Source: an uncultured Gammaproteobacteria bacterium (GTDB lineage Bacteria; Pseudomonadota; Gammaproteobacteria; Pseudomonadales; Pseudohongiellaceae). Taken from it: a DNA stretch of 64,000 nt. Shown piece by piece: positions 49,657 through 60,601 of the stretch (positions are counted from its first letter, which is position 1; every line of letters starts with the position of its first letter). The notes under the pieces are model-generated. The model searched no databases. It was not told the origin of the DNA and saw only the letters and a program-made list of their open reading frames with translations. A program made the position numbers and the translations under genes. Location of the stretch: NCBI GenBank assembly GCA_913060695.1, contig CAJXUA010000003.1:186001-250000 (forward strand), written 5' to 3'.

Positions 49657-50863
49657 TGCGAGCAAGCCTCCGTTTGATGTTCGCGCGAACGACGACATAG
49701 TCGATCAAAGGCGCGCTGAGGTTAGCGAACAAGATTGCTAACATCACACCCTCTGGGTACGCAGGATTGAGTACACGGATCATTACAGCCATTACGCCGA
49801 TCAGTGCACCGTAGATCCATTTGCCCGTGTTGGTCATCGCCGCCGATACTGGGTCTGTCGCCATGAACACCATGCCGAATGCAAAGCCGCCTAGCACTAG
49901 ATGCCAGTACCAAGGAGTCGCGAAACCAGGATTGGTTTCGGAACCGATGCCGTTAAGTAGTAGTGAGAACGCCACCATGCCGAGGAATACGCCCGACATA
50001 ATGCGCCAAGACGCAATGCGTGTGACCAATAGAATCACGGCGCCAATCAAGATCGCGAGCGCGGAGGTCTCGCCGATGGAGCCCTGCTCTCGCCCGATAA
50101 AGGCGTCGAGCCAAGTCAGCTCCTGACCCGTCGTACTGGTCAATGCAGGTAGGCCCTGTGCGGCAATCTGACTCAACGAAGTTGCACCACTGAAGCCATC
50201 TACCGCAGTCCATACCGCATCACCGGACATTTGCGGTGCGTACGCAAAGAATAGGAAGGCACGCGCCGTCAGCGCGGGGTTTAGGAAATTCTTTCCTGTA
50301 CCACCGAATACTTCCTTACCCACGACTACGCCGAAACTAATACCGAGCGCAGCCTGCCAAAGCGGCAGATCAGGCGGCACAATTAGGGAGAACAGGATAG
50401 AGGTAACGAAGAAGCCTTCGTTGATTTCGTGCTTGCGGATACTCGCGAAGAGCACTTCCCAGAAACCACCGACGATGAAGATAGTGGCATAGATTGGGAT
50501 GTAATAAACGGCGCCAAACCAGAAGCAATCCCAGATGCTGTTGGGGTTATACGAGGAGAACAGCTCGATCAAATAACCGTGCCAGTCACCCGTGGTGGTG
50601 AGGCCCATATTGGTCATCGCTGTGATGCCCTGATAGCCCACGTTGTACATCCCATAGAACATCGCTGGAAATGCTGCGAACCACACGGTGATCATAATGC
50701 GCTTAAGATCGACCCCATCGCGCACGTGTGCAGGAGAAACCGTCACATTGCTGGGGCTGTAGAAAATAGTGTCTACCGCTTCATAGAGGGCAAACCATTT
50801 TTCGTATCGGCCGCCTTTCTCAAAATGCGGTGCTATATCGTCGAGTATTCTGCGCAAACCCAT
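49646..50863 (-). CDS. nqrB: Na+-NQR subunit B
   Basis: 405 residues, about ten membrane helices. It binds covalent FMN through Thr228 in [10 protein letters not shown], also riboflavin and quinone, and forms the main Na+ channel. The N-terminal region ([17 protein letters not shown]) is typical. It begins 14 bases after nqrA and overlaps nqrC by 11. Confidence 0.98.
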   Translation of the reverse strand: MGLRRILDDIAPHFEKGGRYEKWFALYEAVDTIFYSPSNVTVSPAHVRDGVDLKRIMITVWFAAFPAMFYGMYNVGYQGITAMTNMGLTTTGDWHGYLIELFSSYNPNSIWDCFWFGAVYYIPIYATIFIVGGFWEVLFASIRKHEINEGFFVTSILFSLIVPPDLPLWQAALGISFGVVVGKEVFGGTGKNFLNPALTARAFLFFAYAPQMSGDAVWTAVDGFSGATSLSQIAAQGLPALTSTTGQELTWLDAFIGREQGSIGETSALAILIGAVILLVTRIASWRIMSGVFLGMVAFSLLLNGIGSETNPGFATPWYWHLVLGGFAFGMVFMATDPVSAAMTNTGKWIYGALIGVMAVMIRVLNPAYPEGVMLAILFANLSAPLIDYVVVRANIKRRLARNVI

Positions 50864-50877
50864 AGTCGTTTAATCCA

Positions 50878-52233
50878 CTAGCTCTCTTTTTCGATGCGAG
50901 ACAGGTTGTCGCGCAAAATGGGACCATATTCGTACTTGCCAGGACATACATAGGTACAAAGTGCCAAGTCTTCCTCATCGAGCTCTAAGGCGCCAAGATT
51001 CTGCGCGGACTCGATATCACCAACGATGAGGGCACGTAACAACTGTGTTGGAAGGATGTCCATCGGCATTACGCGCTCGTAACTTCCGACCGGTACCATG
51101 GCGCGAGTACTGCCATTGGTAGTGGTGGTGAACGGAAATTTACGCCCCTTGAACAAGCTAGACAGATAGATGCCCAAGACCGAATGGCGCTCTGTGCCTG
51201 GAGATAGATAGCCTAGCAGGACGCGCTCACGCCCCTCTTTCAAAACAGAAATCTGGAGATGGTAGCGTCCGAGATAAGACTCGACACCACGCGCTGCACG
51301 CCCGGAGAGCACAGAACCAGAGATCACGCGATTCTCATCAGCTTGCAACTCACCAGCACACAACTCTTCGAGATTGGCACCTAAACGAGTCTTCAACAAA
51401 CGCGGCTTAGTAACCTGTGGACCTGCCAGCGCAATGACGCGCTCGGTGCTGATCTTGCCCGTTGTGAAGAGCTTGCCGATCGCGATCACGTCTTGATAGT
51501 TAATACTCCAGACTTGCTTCGCTAGGCTCACTGGGTCTAGGAAGTGCACATGCGTGCCCGTCAGGCCAGCCGGATGTGGCCCGGCGAAAGTCTCGACTTG
51601 GACATTCTCTGCCAGATTCTGCTTTTCGATACCCTCGAAGCTAGACAGAGCACGGCACAGAAACACTTTGCCGGTAGTGAGACGCGAGAGCACGTTGACG
51701 CCATTGATAAAGTCGTCGGAGTTCTCGCGCGCAATAACCTCGGGGTCGGCCGCTAGGGGACTACTGTCCATCGCATTGATGAATAAGGAGTGCGGCGTGG
51801 CATCGATTGCAGGTACTTTGCTAAAGGGACGTGTTCGCAGGGCAGTCCACTGACCGGACTCGACAAGATTGGCAACGACTTTTTCGCGGGGCAATGTCGC
51901 CAATGTCTCTGGCCCATAGCTGGAAAACTCAAGCTGCTCTTCGTTGTCATCGAGTTCGATTACGAGGGATAGGAACACACGGCGGTCGCCGCGATTTATC
52001 TCGCGCACAACGCCAGCCCCTGGAGCGGTATAGACAACGCCCGGGGTTTTCTTGTCCTCAAACAGAGCCTGCCCAAGCTTTACGCGATCGCCCTCTTTAA
52101 CGGCCATGGTGGGTTTCATGCCCACATAATCATGCCCAAGGATGGCGACTGAACGAACAGGTCGTGCATTCTCGATGGATTGCTCTGGTACACCAGCTAT
52201 CGGTAAATCCAAACCGCGGGTAATTTTGATCAT
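50878..52233 (-). CDS. nqrA: Na+-NQR subunit A
   Basis: 451 residues, no membrane helix. Peripheral cytoplasmic subunit, starting [14 protein letters not shown], with [18 protein letters not shown] resembling a biotinyl/lipoyl-like fold and the ending [17 protein letters not shown]. It is the first gene of the operon; the 239-base gap upstream must hold the nqr promoter, in which I see no convincing -35/-10 pair. Confidence 0.97.
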   Translation of the reverse strand: MIKITRGLDLPIAGVPEQSIENARPVRSVAILGHDYVGMKPTMAVKEGDRVKLGQALFEDKKTPGVVYTAPGAGVVREINRGDRRVFLSLVIELDDNEEQLEFSSYGPETLATLPREKVVANLVESGQWTALRTRPFSKVPAIDATPHSLFINAMDSSPLAADPEVIARENSDDFINGVNVLSRLTTGKVFLCRALSSFEGIEKQNLAENVQVETFAGPHPAGLTGTHVHFLDPVSLAKQVWSINYQDVIAIGKLFTTGKISTERVIALAGPQVTKPRLLKTRLGANLEELCAGELQADENRVISGSVLSGRAARGVESYLGRYHLQISVLKEGRERVLLGYLSPGTERHSVLGIYLSSLFKGRKFPFTTTTNGSTRAMVPVGSYERVMPMDILPTQLLRALIVGDIESAQNLGALELDEEDLALCTYVCPGKYEYGPILRDNLSRIEKES

Positions 52234-52424
52234 TCGTCAAGCCTAGTAATTACTGGAGTTTCTTAACGCAAAAAGCAATTCTTGCACGAGGAACCGTTCG
52301 CACCTATAGGCATAAATAACGCCACGGGCACAGAAATCACATACAACGTTTCTGACGTCGGTTTTATTATTAGGAATTTTTTTAGGGAACCGGCTGTTTA
52401 AGCGCGGCAATTATAGTGACTAGA

Positions 52425-52461
52425 GGGCCGGATTGCCAACGGTTTCTATGGCATCCGGCCC
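52425..52461 (-). terminator. Strong hairpin downstream of gap
   Basis: GGGCCGGATTGCCA (52425-52438) pairs with TGGCATCCGGCCC (52449-52461) with a single bulged T. It lies 12 bases past the gap stop, upstream of nqrA on the minus strand. It likely separates gap transcription from the nqr operon. Confidence 0.7.
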
Positions 52462-52472
52462 ACTTTAAGCGC

Positions 52473-53939
52473 TTATTCCCCCATCGGGTAGTAGCGATAA
52501 TTGACTCCAATCATCTTATAGACCATTCGCACTACCTGATTACAATACCCAAATTCATTGTCATACCAGAGGTAGAGAACGCAATTATTGCCCTGCACAA
52601 TGGTCGCAGTGGAATCTACGATGGCCGCCTCTCGGGAACCCACGAAGTCACTGGACACTGCATCAGGCTCTTCGGTATAGGCGATTTGATTCTGTAGATT
52701 CGAGTGCAAGGCGATCTGACGCAGAAACTCATTCAGCTCGGTTTTGCTAGTAGCAGTCTCTAAGTGCAGGCTCAGAATCGCCATGGAGACGTTGGGAATC
52801 GGTACTCGCACGGCGTTGCCGGTGAGCTTGCCCATCAACTCTGGTATGGCCTTTACGACCGCCTGTGCCGCACCGGTCTCAGTCAAGACCATGTTCAGCG
52901 CCGCGCTGCGACCACGACGATTACCCTCGTGGTAATTGTCGATGAGGTTCTGGTCATTGGTATAAGCGTGAACTGTCTCGACGTGGCCGTGAACAATGCC
53001 GAACTTGTCATTGACCATCTTCAGCACTGGCGCAATCGCGTTCGTGGTGCAGGAGGCTGCGGTGATAATCTTGTCTTCGGGCTTAATCTGATTGTCGTTG
53101 ATACCAAACACGATATTCTTCAGATCGCCTTTACCTGGCGCCGTTAGGGCAACTTTGCTTACCCCTTTCGCTAGCAGGTGCTTAGAGAGACCTGCCTCGT
53201 CGCGCCACTTGCCAGTGTTGTCGATAATCAGCGCGTCGTTAATGCCGTACTTGGTGTAATCGATCTCTTCTGGGCTATTGGCGTAGATGACCTGAATGAC
53301 GTTGCCGTTGGCAATAAGGCACTTATTCTCTTCGTCGATACGCACAGTGCCCTGAAAGGCGCCGTGAACCGAGTCGGCAGTGAAAAGGCTGGCGCGCTTC
53401 TGCAGATCGCCCTCTTTGCCAGGACGCACCACGATGGCACGCAGGCGAATCACCTCACCAGTGCTGGTGCGTTCGATCAACAGACGCGCGATCAGACGCC
53501 CGATACGGCCAAAGCCGAACAGGACGATGTCTTGTGATTGCTCGATCGGCTTGGTCTTCACGCCGATCATATAGCTCAGCTCGCGGGTAACGAACTCTTC
53601 GACCTTCAAGGCTGCATCGCCGAGCTCGTTCTGCTGCTCCATGAACTTCACGGTGAGCTTGCCCAAATCGATATGCACATGAGCCAAGTCGAGCTTAGCA
53701 AGTGCCATGAGAACCGGATGGCTCTCGAACTCAGACATCTCGTTACGTCCGACTTGGCGCACGAAACGATGGGATTTCATGATGTTGGCAACAGAGCGGT
53801 TATGCAGTGCACGACCGTAGATAAAAATCACAACGTTGCGTTCGCTATATAGACGACCCACTACTGGGATCATCTCCTGCGCTAATGCTTCGCGTTGTTT
53901 CCAATCGCCAAAATAATCATCCAAACTGGGTCGACTCAC
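52473..53939 (-). CDS. gap: Long-form glyceraldehyde-3-phosphate dehydrogenase
   Basis: About 488 residues, the length of the Pseudomonas protein encoded next to mfd. An extra N-terminal region of about 125 helical residues precedes the GAPDH core that starts DIVLFGFGRIGR. The catalytic cysteine is in AASCTTNAIAP and the histidine in HVETVHAYT. It oxidises glyceraldehyde-3-phosphate with NAD(P)+. I chose the GTG at 53939 because AAAGG lies eight bases before it; the frame is open to 54098 but that extension is unlike the family. Divergent from mfd. Confidence 0.92.
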   Translation of the reverse strand: MSRPSLDDYFGDWKQREALAQEMIPVVGRLYSERNVVIFIYGRALHNRSVANIMKSHRFVRQVGRNEMSEFESHPVLMALAKLDLAHVHIDLGKLTVKFMEQQNELGDAALKVEEFVTRELSYMIGVKTKPIEQSQDIVLFGFGRIGRLIARLLIERTSTGEVIRLRAIVVRPGKEGDLQKRASLFTADSVHGAFQGTVRIDEENKCLIANGNVIQVIYANSPEEIDYTKYGINDALIIDNTGKWRDEAGLSKHLLAKGVSKVALTAPGKGDLKNIVFGINDNQIKPEDKIITAASCTTNAIAPVLKMVNDKFGIVHGHVETVHAYTNDQNLIDNYHEGNRRGRSAALNMVLTETGAAQAVVKAIPELMGKLTGNAVRVPIPNVSMAILSLHLETATSKTELNEFLRQIALHSNLQNQIAYTEEPDAVSSDFVGSREAAIVDSTATIVQGNNCVLYLWYDNEFGYCNQVVRMVYKMIGVNYRYYPMGE

Positions 53940-54133
53940 AGATTGCACCTTTGAAAAACCGTTATTAGAGGAGTGCGGTATTATGTTTGTATTGTCATGC
54001 TCGTGCAACCAAAAGCACCCCACAATCGTGCCCTGTAGCAAGTTAGGCAGTACTTTTGCTATGCACTTTGTTCTGACAAGCCACCCGTATTTATGCAAGA
54101 ATTCACGCCCCCGCGAATTCAGAACCGTGAACG

Positions 54134-57100
54134 ATGCAAACAGTGGATCTATTTAAACCCGAGCTTCCCTGCGCCGCTGGCGACCTCAGACGCTGGTCTG
54201 GCCTGCATGGCAGTAGCCTCAGCTTGGCCGTGGCCAACATCGCCCAGAACCATCAAGGCCCTGTTGTATTAATCACCGCCAATACCGAAGAGGCGGATGT
54301 CCTGCGCCGCGAGTTGGGATTCTTCTGTGCTGCTACCGAGGCAGCGAGCCTGCACACCCTGCCCGACTGGGAAACGCTGCCCTACGATAATTTCTCTGCT
54401 CACCAAGACATCATTTCCGACCGATTAAGTACGCTCTACCATCTACCCAATCTGAAGCGCGGCGTCCTCATACTGCCCCTGACTAGCCTGATGCACCGCC
54501 TCAGCCCGAAGGAATATGTTCTGGGTAACAGCCTTGTGCTCAAGGTCGGAGCGCGCTTCGAGATCGAACCGATGCGCCATAATTTGCTCAGTGCAGGCTA
54601 TCAATGTGTCGACTCCGTATATGAGCATGGCGAATTCGCGATTCGCGGGTCGATCATGGACATCTTCCCAATGGGCAGCGATGCGCCCTATCGCATCGAC
54701 CTGTTCGACGATGAGATCGAGAGCCTGCGCACCTTCGACCCGGAGAGCCAACGCTCTTTGGATAAGGTAAAGCAGATTCAGCTTCTCCCGGGCAAGGAAT
54801 ACCCGATGAACGAGGCAGGCATCGCCCTGTTTCGCAGTAATTTCCGCAATCGCTTCGACATGGACTTGCGCCAATGCAGCGTCTACCAAGACATCAGCCA
54901 AGGCCTACACTCCGCTGGCATCGAATATTATCTCCCCTTGTTCTTCGACGCCCTGCAGTCCGTGTTCGACTATCTTCCTAAAGACACGCTGATACTGCGC
55001 AGTGGCGATCTAGAGAGTTCGGGCCAACGCTTCTGGAGCGATATCAAGAACCGCTTCGAGGATCGACGCCACGACCGCCAGCGCCCCATCCTCAATCCTA
55101 GCGAACTCTTCCTAAGCCCCGATGAGGCCTTCGCGCGACTGCGCGAGTATCCCAGCATCGAGCTTCACCAAGAGGCCAAGTCGAGCAAGGCATTGCCAGT
55201 GGCCGTTTCGCGCCCGCCCGACCTAAACGCCGGCGCTGCGCAAACCCCCTTGATAGCTTTGCAGAAACTATTGAGCAGCCATCCTGATAGTCGCATCCTC
55301 TTCTGTGCCGAGACTGCGGGCCGACGCGAGAGCATGTTAGAGCTACTCAAGAGCATCAAGCTAAGTCCCCACGCAGTGGACACTTGGCAGGATTTCTTCG
55401 ACGGCAAAGACCAACTAAACATAACCGTGGCGCCGCTGGACCGTGGCCTATGGCTAGACGACCCGTCTCGAGCTCTGGTAACAGAGACACAGTTATTTGG
55501 ACAGCGCGTCGCACAGCGCCGCCGGCGACGTAAGGCTCAAGATAATAGCGAGTTCCTGATTCGTAATTTGAATGAACTGCATATCGGTGCTGCGGTGGTG
55601 CATCTAGAGCACGGCGTAGGGCGCTACCGGGGCCTGCAGACCCTCAGCATTGAGGGACAAGACACAGAGTTCCTGACCTTAGAATATGCTAAGGATGCCA
55701 AGCTCTATGTACCTGTTTACTCCTTACACCTAATCAGCCGTTACGGTGGCACCGAGCCCGATCTCGCCCCATTGAACCAGTTAGGTAACGATCAATGGCA
55801 GAAGGCTCGCAACAAGGCGGCGGAGAAGATTCGTGACGTGGCGGCTGAGCTATTGGACATCTATGCGCGCCGTGAGGCGCGACAAGGATTTCAGTATCGT
55901 TGCACGGATATCGACTACGATAATTTCGCTGCTAGCTTTCCCTTCGAGGAAACTCCCGACCAACAAGATGCCATTGAGGCTGTCACCAAAGACATGAGCT
56001 CGAAACGCGCCATGGATCGATTGGTATGTGGCGACGTTGGCTTCGGCAAAACCGAGGTGGCGATGCGAGCCGCCTTCATCGCCGTGCAAAATAACAAGCA
56101 GGTCGCGATACTGGTGCCAACCACCCTGCTCGCCCAACAGCACTACGAGAGTTTCCGCGACCGCTTTGCGGACTGGCCAGTGCAAGTGGAGTTGATCTCG
56201 CGCTTCCGTTCTACCAAGCAGGTGCAGGAGACACTGACACGTATCGCCAATGGCAAGGTCGATATCGTCGTCGGCACGCACAAGCTCTTACAAGACACTA
56301 TTAAGTACAAGGATCTCGGGCTGCTCATCATCGACGAAGAACATCGCTTCGGGGTGGCACAGAAAGAGAAGCTCAAATCCATACGTGCCGATGTGGACAT
56401 CCTCACGCTCACCGCCACACCGATCCCTCGTACGCTGAATATGGCGATGTCGGGTGTGCGTGACCTATCGCTGATCGTCACACCGCCAGCTAAACGCCTA
56501 TCGGTGAAAACCTTTATTCGCGAAAGCCAAGATGCGCTTATAAAAGAGGCCGTATTGCGGGAATTACTTCGAGGGGGTCAAGTGTTCTATCTTCACAATG
56601 AGGTGAAGACAATCAACAAGACTGCAGAGCATCTTCAGGAAATCATTCCAGAGGCAAGAGTCTGCGTAGCCCATGGGCAGTTGCCGGAGCGTGAACTTGA
56701 ACAGATCATGGCCGACTTCTACCATAAGCGTTATAACATTCTCGTCTGTTCCACGATCATCGAGACCGGCATCGATATTCCCAGTGCTAACACCATCATC
56801 ATGGACCGCGCTGATAAACTCGGCCTGGCCCAATTGCATCAGCTACGGGGGCGCGTGGGCCGCTCACACCATCAGGCCTATGCCTATCTATTGACGCCTA
56901 ACAAAAATAATATGACAGCCGATGCCGTCAAGCGCATCGAAGCGATTAGCGCCGCCAGCACCCTCGGCGCAGGCTTCACACTGGCCAGTCACGATCTCGA
57001 GATTCGCGGCGCTGGTGAGATACTTGGCGACGAACAGACCGGGCATATGCAGAAAATTGGATTCACGCTCTATACGGAGATGCTGGACGAGGCCGTGAAG

Positions 57101-57589
57101 GCGATTCGTGAAGGCCGCACGCCTAATCTCGACGCGAGTTTCTCGAGTATTAGCGAAGTGAATCTGCGCATCCCGGCGCTGATACCCGATGAATATCTTC
57201 CCGATGTACACTTGCGTCTTATAATGTATAAGCGCATCGCTGGGGCGAAGGACGACGAGGAATTGAGCGAATTGCAAGTAGAGATGATCGACCGTTTCGG
57301 GCTTCTGCCCGAACAGAGCAAGCGCCTGTTCCGCGTGACCTCTTTACGACTACGCTCCCAGGCTATGGGAGTAAGCAAGATTGACGCGAGTGCGGTAACG
57401 GGCAAAATCTCATTCTCGCAACACACTAAGGTCGACCCGCGCTTGATCGTGCAACTTGTGCAACAACAGCCCAAAGTCTATAAACTGGTAGGCCCTACGC
57501 AGCTACAATTTACTCACAATACGAGTAATGCCGATGCGAAGATTTCCTTCATCGAGCAAATGCTAACAAAACTCGCCAAAGCAAATTGA
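54134..57589 (+). CDS. mfd: Transcription-repair coupling factor
   Basis: 1151 residues. It removes RNA polymerase stalled at DNA damage and recruits UvrA. Order: UvrB-like N-terminal domains (about 1-350), the RNA polymerase-binding domain (near 475-545, LHIGAAVVHLEHGVGRY), RecG-like helicase domain with Walker A GDVGFGKTE (near 632-640) and DEEH (near 733), helicase C domain with QLRGRVGRS, and a C-terminal TRCF domain. Full length. The start overlaps no other gene. Confidence 0.98.
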   Translation: MQTVDLFKPELPCAAGDLRRWSGLHGSSLSLAVANIAQNHQGPVVLITANTEEADVLRRELGFFCAATEAASLHTLPDWETLPYDNFSAHQDIISDRLSTLYHLPNLKRGVLILPLTSLMHRLSPKEYVLGNSLVLKVGARFEIEPMRHNLLSAGYQCVDSVYEHGEFAIRGSIMDIFPMGSDAPYRIDLFDDEIESLRTFDPESQRSLDKVKQIQLLPGKEYPMNEAGIALFRSNFRNRFDMDLRQCSVYQDISQGLHSAGIEYYLPLFFDALQSVFDYLPKDTLILRSGDLESSGQRFWSDIKNRFEDRRHDRQRPILNPSELFLSPDEAFARLREYPSIELHQEAKSSKALPVAVSRPPDLNAGAAQTPLIALQKLLSSHPDSRILFCAETAGRRESMLELLKSIKLSPHAVDTWQDFFDGKDQLNITVAPLDRGLWLDDPSRALVTETQLFGQRVAQRRRRRKAQDNSEFLIRNLNELHIGAAVVHLEHGVGRYRGLQTLSIEGQDTEFLTLEYAKDAKLYVPVYSLHLISRYGGTEPDLAPLNQLGNDQWQKARNKAAEKIRDVAAELLDIYARREARQGFQYRCTDIDYDNFAASFPFEETPDQQDAIEAVTKDMSSKRAMDRLVCGDVGFGKTEVAMRAAFIAVQNNKQVAILVPTTLLAQQHYESFRDRFADWPVQVELISRFRSTKQVQETLTRIANGKVDIVVGTHKLLQDTIKYKDLGLLIIDEEHRFGVAQKEKLKSIRADVDILTLTATPIPRTLNMAMSGVRDLSLIVTPPAKRLSVKTFIRESQDALIKEAVLRELLRGGQVFYLHNEVKTINKTAEHLQEIIPEARVCVAHGQLPERELEQIMADFYHKRYNILVCSTIIETGIDIPSANTIIMDRADKLGLAQLHQLRGRVGRSHHQAYAYLLTPNKNNMTADAVKRIEAISAASTLGAGFTLASHDLEIRGAGEILGDEQTGHMQKIGFTLYTEMLDEAVKAIREGRTPNLDASFSSISEVNLRIPALIPDEYLPDVHLRLIMYKRIAGAKDDEELSELQVEMIDRFGLLPEQSKRLFRVTSLRLRSQAMGVSKIDASAVTGKISFSQHTKVDPRLIVQLVQQQPKVYKLVGPTQLQFTHNTSNADAKISFIEQMLTKLAKAN

Positions 57590-57655
57590 GTGCGGCTGGA
57601 CAATCCACAATAAAGCGTTATTCTGCGCGTTAACTATTTGATTCGATACCCTGAC

Positions 57656-58618
57656 ATGAACGCACTACTTCGTCGACAATCGCTCCTTGCCCTACTGCTT
57701 AGCTTCGCGGCACATGGCGCCGCCCATGCACAAGCGGTCAGCGACGATAATTGGTTTCAGGTCGAGGTGACGGTATTTCTGTATGAGAATGCTAACCTCG
57801 AAATGGAGAATTGGTCACCCAATCGACTTAGCGTCGCGTTTCCCGAACGCCTGCAACGACTGCAACAAATTAGCGATTCGCTGCAATTAGCGGATTGGTC
57901 GGTGCTAGAACCAGCCCCACTGAGCCCAATAGACGCGAATGACCTCGAGGCGATTGAGACTGCACCGGCCCCAGATGTGGGACCACCACCCTATGCGCCT
58001 GCGCAGATCAGCTTTCGCCTGCCAGACATTGCGAGAACGGCCTTCTTGCAACTTCCACCAGAAGCACAGGATTTTCTAGGCACTAACCGCGCCATAACGC
58101 AGTCCGCCGCGCATCGCATCGTTTTTCATGGCGCATGGCGACAATTGATGACTCGCCGCGGTGGGGCAAGGGCCGTGGCAGTCATGGGGGGCAGATATTT
58201 CAATGAGCGCCGCGAGGTAGAGGGGAGTCTCAACTTCTATCTCACCAATAGTGGCGACCGCGTTATTTTAGAGAGCAATCTCTGGCTAAACCGATTTGGC
58301 ACTGAAGCCGAAGCGGACAGCCCTTGGAACCTGCCCGTGTTGCCGGCAATCTTAGTTGAGTCGAGCGAAGAAGAGGACTCCGAGCAGACACAGTATTTCG
58401 TTAATCGCATCATTCAATTCCAAGAGAATCGTGACTTACGCGTGCGGGAGTTTCACTACCTAGACCACCCCGCCATGGGTTTGCTAGTACAGGTGTCGCC
58501 CTACACTCTGCCACCACTGCCGTTGCCGCCTCTGGATTTGCCCGACACGACGCCGAGCTCTGCTTCTGGCACCGCACCAATTGCAACACCCAGCACCAAT
58601 CCCAGGCCGCGCCTCTAG
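57656..58618 (+). CDS. csiV: CsiV-family protein
   Basis: About 320 residues. Signal peptide (about 1-25, cut near HAQA), then NWFQVEVTVFLYEN, the CsiV start. The Vibrio homologue binds peptidoglycan and is required for SecDF-like d-amino-acid resistance; the cellular role here is unknown. A Pro-rich C-terminus follows. ATG at 57656 chosen over a TTG 18 bases earlier because the signal peptide starts there. Position after mfd matches Pseudomonas. Its stop shares CTAG with that of the convergent phosphorylase gene. Confidence 0.85.
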   Translation: MNALLRRQSLLALLLSFAAHGAAHAQAVSDDNWFQVEVTVFLYENANLEMENWSPNRLSVAFPERLQRLQQISDSLQLADWSVLEPAPLSPIDANDLEAIETAPAPDVGPPPYAPAQISFRLPDIARTAFLQLPPEAQDFLGTNRAITQSAAHRIVFHGAWRQLMTRRGGARAVAVMGGRYFNERREVEGSLNFYLTNSGDRVILESNLWLNRFGTEAEADSPWNLPVLPAILVESSEEEDSEQTQYFVNRIIQFQENRDLRVREFHYLDHPAMGLLVQVSPYTLPPLPLPPLDLPDTTPSSASGTAPIATPSTNPRPRL

Positions 58619-59346
58619 TCGAAGGCGACAATCGCCTTTTGTAGCACATCGAGCACGTCAGTCATGCCCGTACTCAATACCTGCCCTATCGCGTCCATCG
58701 TAATCAGCTCATCACTGAGGCCAGCGGCCCAATTCACAGACAAAGCCAAGCACGCATAAGCCAGGCCGAGCTCACGCGCTAACGCCGCCTCCGGCATGCC
58801 AGTCATACCCACCATGTCACAGCCATCGCGTAGCAGGCGCTGCACCTCTGCGCCACTCTCTAGCCTTGGGCCCTGTGTGCAGCCATACACTCCCTGTGGC
58901 CACAGCGCTCGCCCTTGCGCGGCATCGATCAGCAACTTTCGCAATCGAGCGTCATAGGGATGGGTGAAGTCGATATGGGTAACGGCATCCAAGCCATCGG
59001 CGAAATAGGTGTGCTCGCGCCCCCAGCTGTAATCGATGATCTGATCTGGCACCGCTAGCTTACCCGGGCCTGTCTCTGGATGTATGCCTCCCACCGCATT
59101 TACGCCGATTACTGCCCGCACACCGATAGAGTGTAGTGCCCATAGATTAGCTCGGTAGTTCACTCGATGTGGCGGAACCTTATGGCCTCGGCCGTGCCGT
59201 GCTAGAAATGCTACGGTTTTGCCTTGTAGTGAACCCGTCAGGATTTGAACCTTCTGCTGGTCAAAGGGAGTTGAGACTTGCTGCTTTTGCACATCGCTGA
59301 GAAACTTGGGCTCACTGAGCCCCGTGCCGCCAATCACGCCAATCAT
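58615..59346 (-). CDS. S-methyl-5'-thioinosine phosphorylase (MTAP family)
   Basis: 243 residues. It phosphorolyses methylthioinosine (or methylthioadenosine) in methionine salvage. Family signs: GVIGGTGLSEP at the start, RHGRGHKVPPHRVNYRAN in the phosphate/ribose site, VNAVGGI and MTGMPEAALARELG. In Pseudomonas aeruginosa the neighbour of csiV is a thioinosine-specific enzyme, so I prefer that name; base preference cannot be proved here. The ATG at 59346 has AAAGGAAA upstream. Confidence 0.88.
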   Translation of the reverse strand: MIGVIGGTGLSEPKFLSDVQKQQVSTPFDQQKVQILTGSLQGKTVAFLARHGRGHKVPPHRVNYRANLWALHSIGVRAVIGVNAVGGIHPETGPGKLAVPDQIIDYSWGREHTYFADGLDAVTHIDFTHPYDARLRKLLIDAAQGRALWPQGVYGCTQGPRLESGAEVQRLLRDGCDMVGMTGMPEAALARELGLAYACLALSVNWAAGLSDELITMDAIGQVLSTGMTDVLDVLQKAIVAFD

Positions 59347-59458
59347 GCTGTTTTCCTTTGCTCTGGTGTATCCTTGCGAGTATACCCGCTGTAGGGAATG
59401 CCATGCACCTGAACAGCGGTACAATACTTAGGACACAAACAACACAGGGACAAACGAT

Positions 59459-60601
59459 TTGAAAACGGCCTCCAACAGCCAAGATCGCGGGCGCGTTATT
59501 ACCATTAGTAGTGGTAAAGGCGGGGTCGGCAAGACGAATATCAGCGTCAATCTGGCTATATCCCTCGCCAAGAAAGGGCGCAGCGTCTGCGTATTCGACG
59601 CCGACACCAGTCTCGCCAATGTCAATATCTTGCTGAACTTAAGTCCAGAATTCACACTCGAGCAAGTGTTGGACGGCAGCAAGAAGATCGAAGAGATCCT
59701 AGTAGAGGGGCCGGGTGGCATTACCATCGTTCCAGCAGCCTCGGGTATAGCCGAGTTCGCTAGCCTAGATGTCACTCAACAGAAGACCTTATTGCACGCA
59801 CTCACTGTCCTCGAACAACGTTTCGACTATCTGATAATCGATACCGCCGCAGGCATTAGCACCAATGTCACTACCTTCCTGCAGGCTACCGAACACTGCG
59901 TGTTAGTCGTCACACCAGAACCAACCTCCCTCACCGATGCATTTGCCTTGATGAAAGTCATGCGCCAGAAGAAATGCGAGAGCAAGATCCATATTTTGAC
60001 CAATATGGTGGACAACTACCTCAACAGTGTAGACATCTATAAACGTCTGTCCGGCGCTACGGCTCGCTATCTCAACACCGATTTGGACTACTTAGGATAT
60101 GTGCCGCGTGACGAATACGTGCGGCTATCTGTGCAGAAACAAATCCCCGTCACTATTGGCTACCCTGGCTCACAGGCAAGCTATCGATTCCAAGCACTAG
60201 CCGATAGCATCGAGAACATCTATAGAGCCCAGCCAACTCGACGCTCATTCAGCCTGTTCTGGCGCAAGCTACTGTTGAGCCGCCTGCGCAAAGACCCGGG
60301 CATCATCACCGCCCCAGCCTCGGAACTGCTTAACGGTCAAGCCAGCGCCGAGGCGGAAGCTAATGAGCAGAAGCCATTTCCGAAGCAGGTGATCATGAAG
60401 TTACAGCAAAGTTTCGTGCACTTGGTGAAATCTAGAACTCTGTCAGCACAAAGCATGAAGAGCCTAATTACCTCGGTGATTCGCCAAGTGGATCGTCATT
60501 ACCCAGAGATAGACCTAACTGAACTGCACAAACCCTCGAGCCGACTACAAGCCCCGGACAAAAATGATGCTGAAAGAGCTGATCGAAGCCTACAAGAGTA
60601 G
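59459..60601 (+). CDS. Orphan MinD/FlhG-like ATPase with C-terminal extension
   Basis: 380 residues. Deviant Walker A GKGGVGKT (residues 19-26), FDADTSLANVN with the signature aspartate, and LIIDTAAG as Walker B/switch II place it in the MinD/FlhG branch of the ParA superfamily. Residues about 1-265 cover the ATPase; the last 115 or so (a basic patch FWRKLLLSRLRKD, then Ala/Glu-rich linker and a helical end) have no counterpart in ordinary FlhG or MinD. TTG start with AGGGA eight bases upstream. No flhF, fliA or minC/E is nearby. A small coiled-coil gene overlaps its end. Confidence 0.8.
   Translation: MKTASNSQDRGRVITISSGKGGVGKTNISVNLAISLAKKGRSVCVFDADTSLANVNILLNLSPEFTLEQVLDGSKKIEEILVEGPGGITIVPAASGIAEFASLDVTQQKTLLHALTVLEQRFDYLIIDTAAGISTNVTTFLQATEHCVLVVTPEPTSLTDAFALMKVMRQKKCESKIHILTNMVDNYLNSVDIYKRLSGATARYLNTDLDYLGYVPRDEYVRLSVQKQIPVTIGYPGSQASYRFQALADSIENIYRAQPTRRSFSLFWRKLLLSRLRKDPGIITAPASELLNGQASAEAEANEQKPFPKQVIMKLQQSFVHLVKSRTLSAQSMKSLITSVIRQVDRHYPEIDLTELHKPSSRLQAPDKNDAERADRSLQE

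Noticed and set aside
53940-54098. N-terminal extension of gap to an upstream start
   Set aside because: The extra 53 residues are unlike the family and lack a ribosome site; the GTG at 53939 has one and gives family length.
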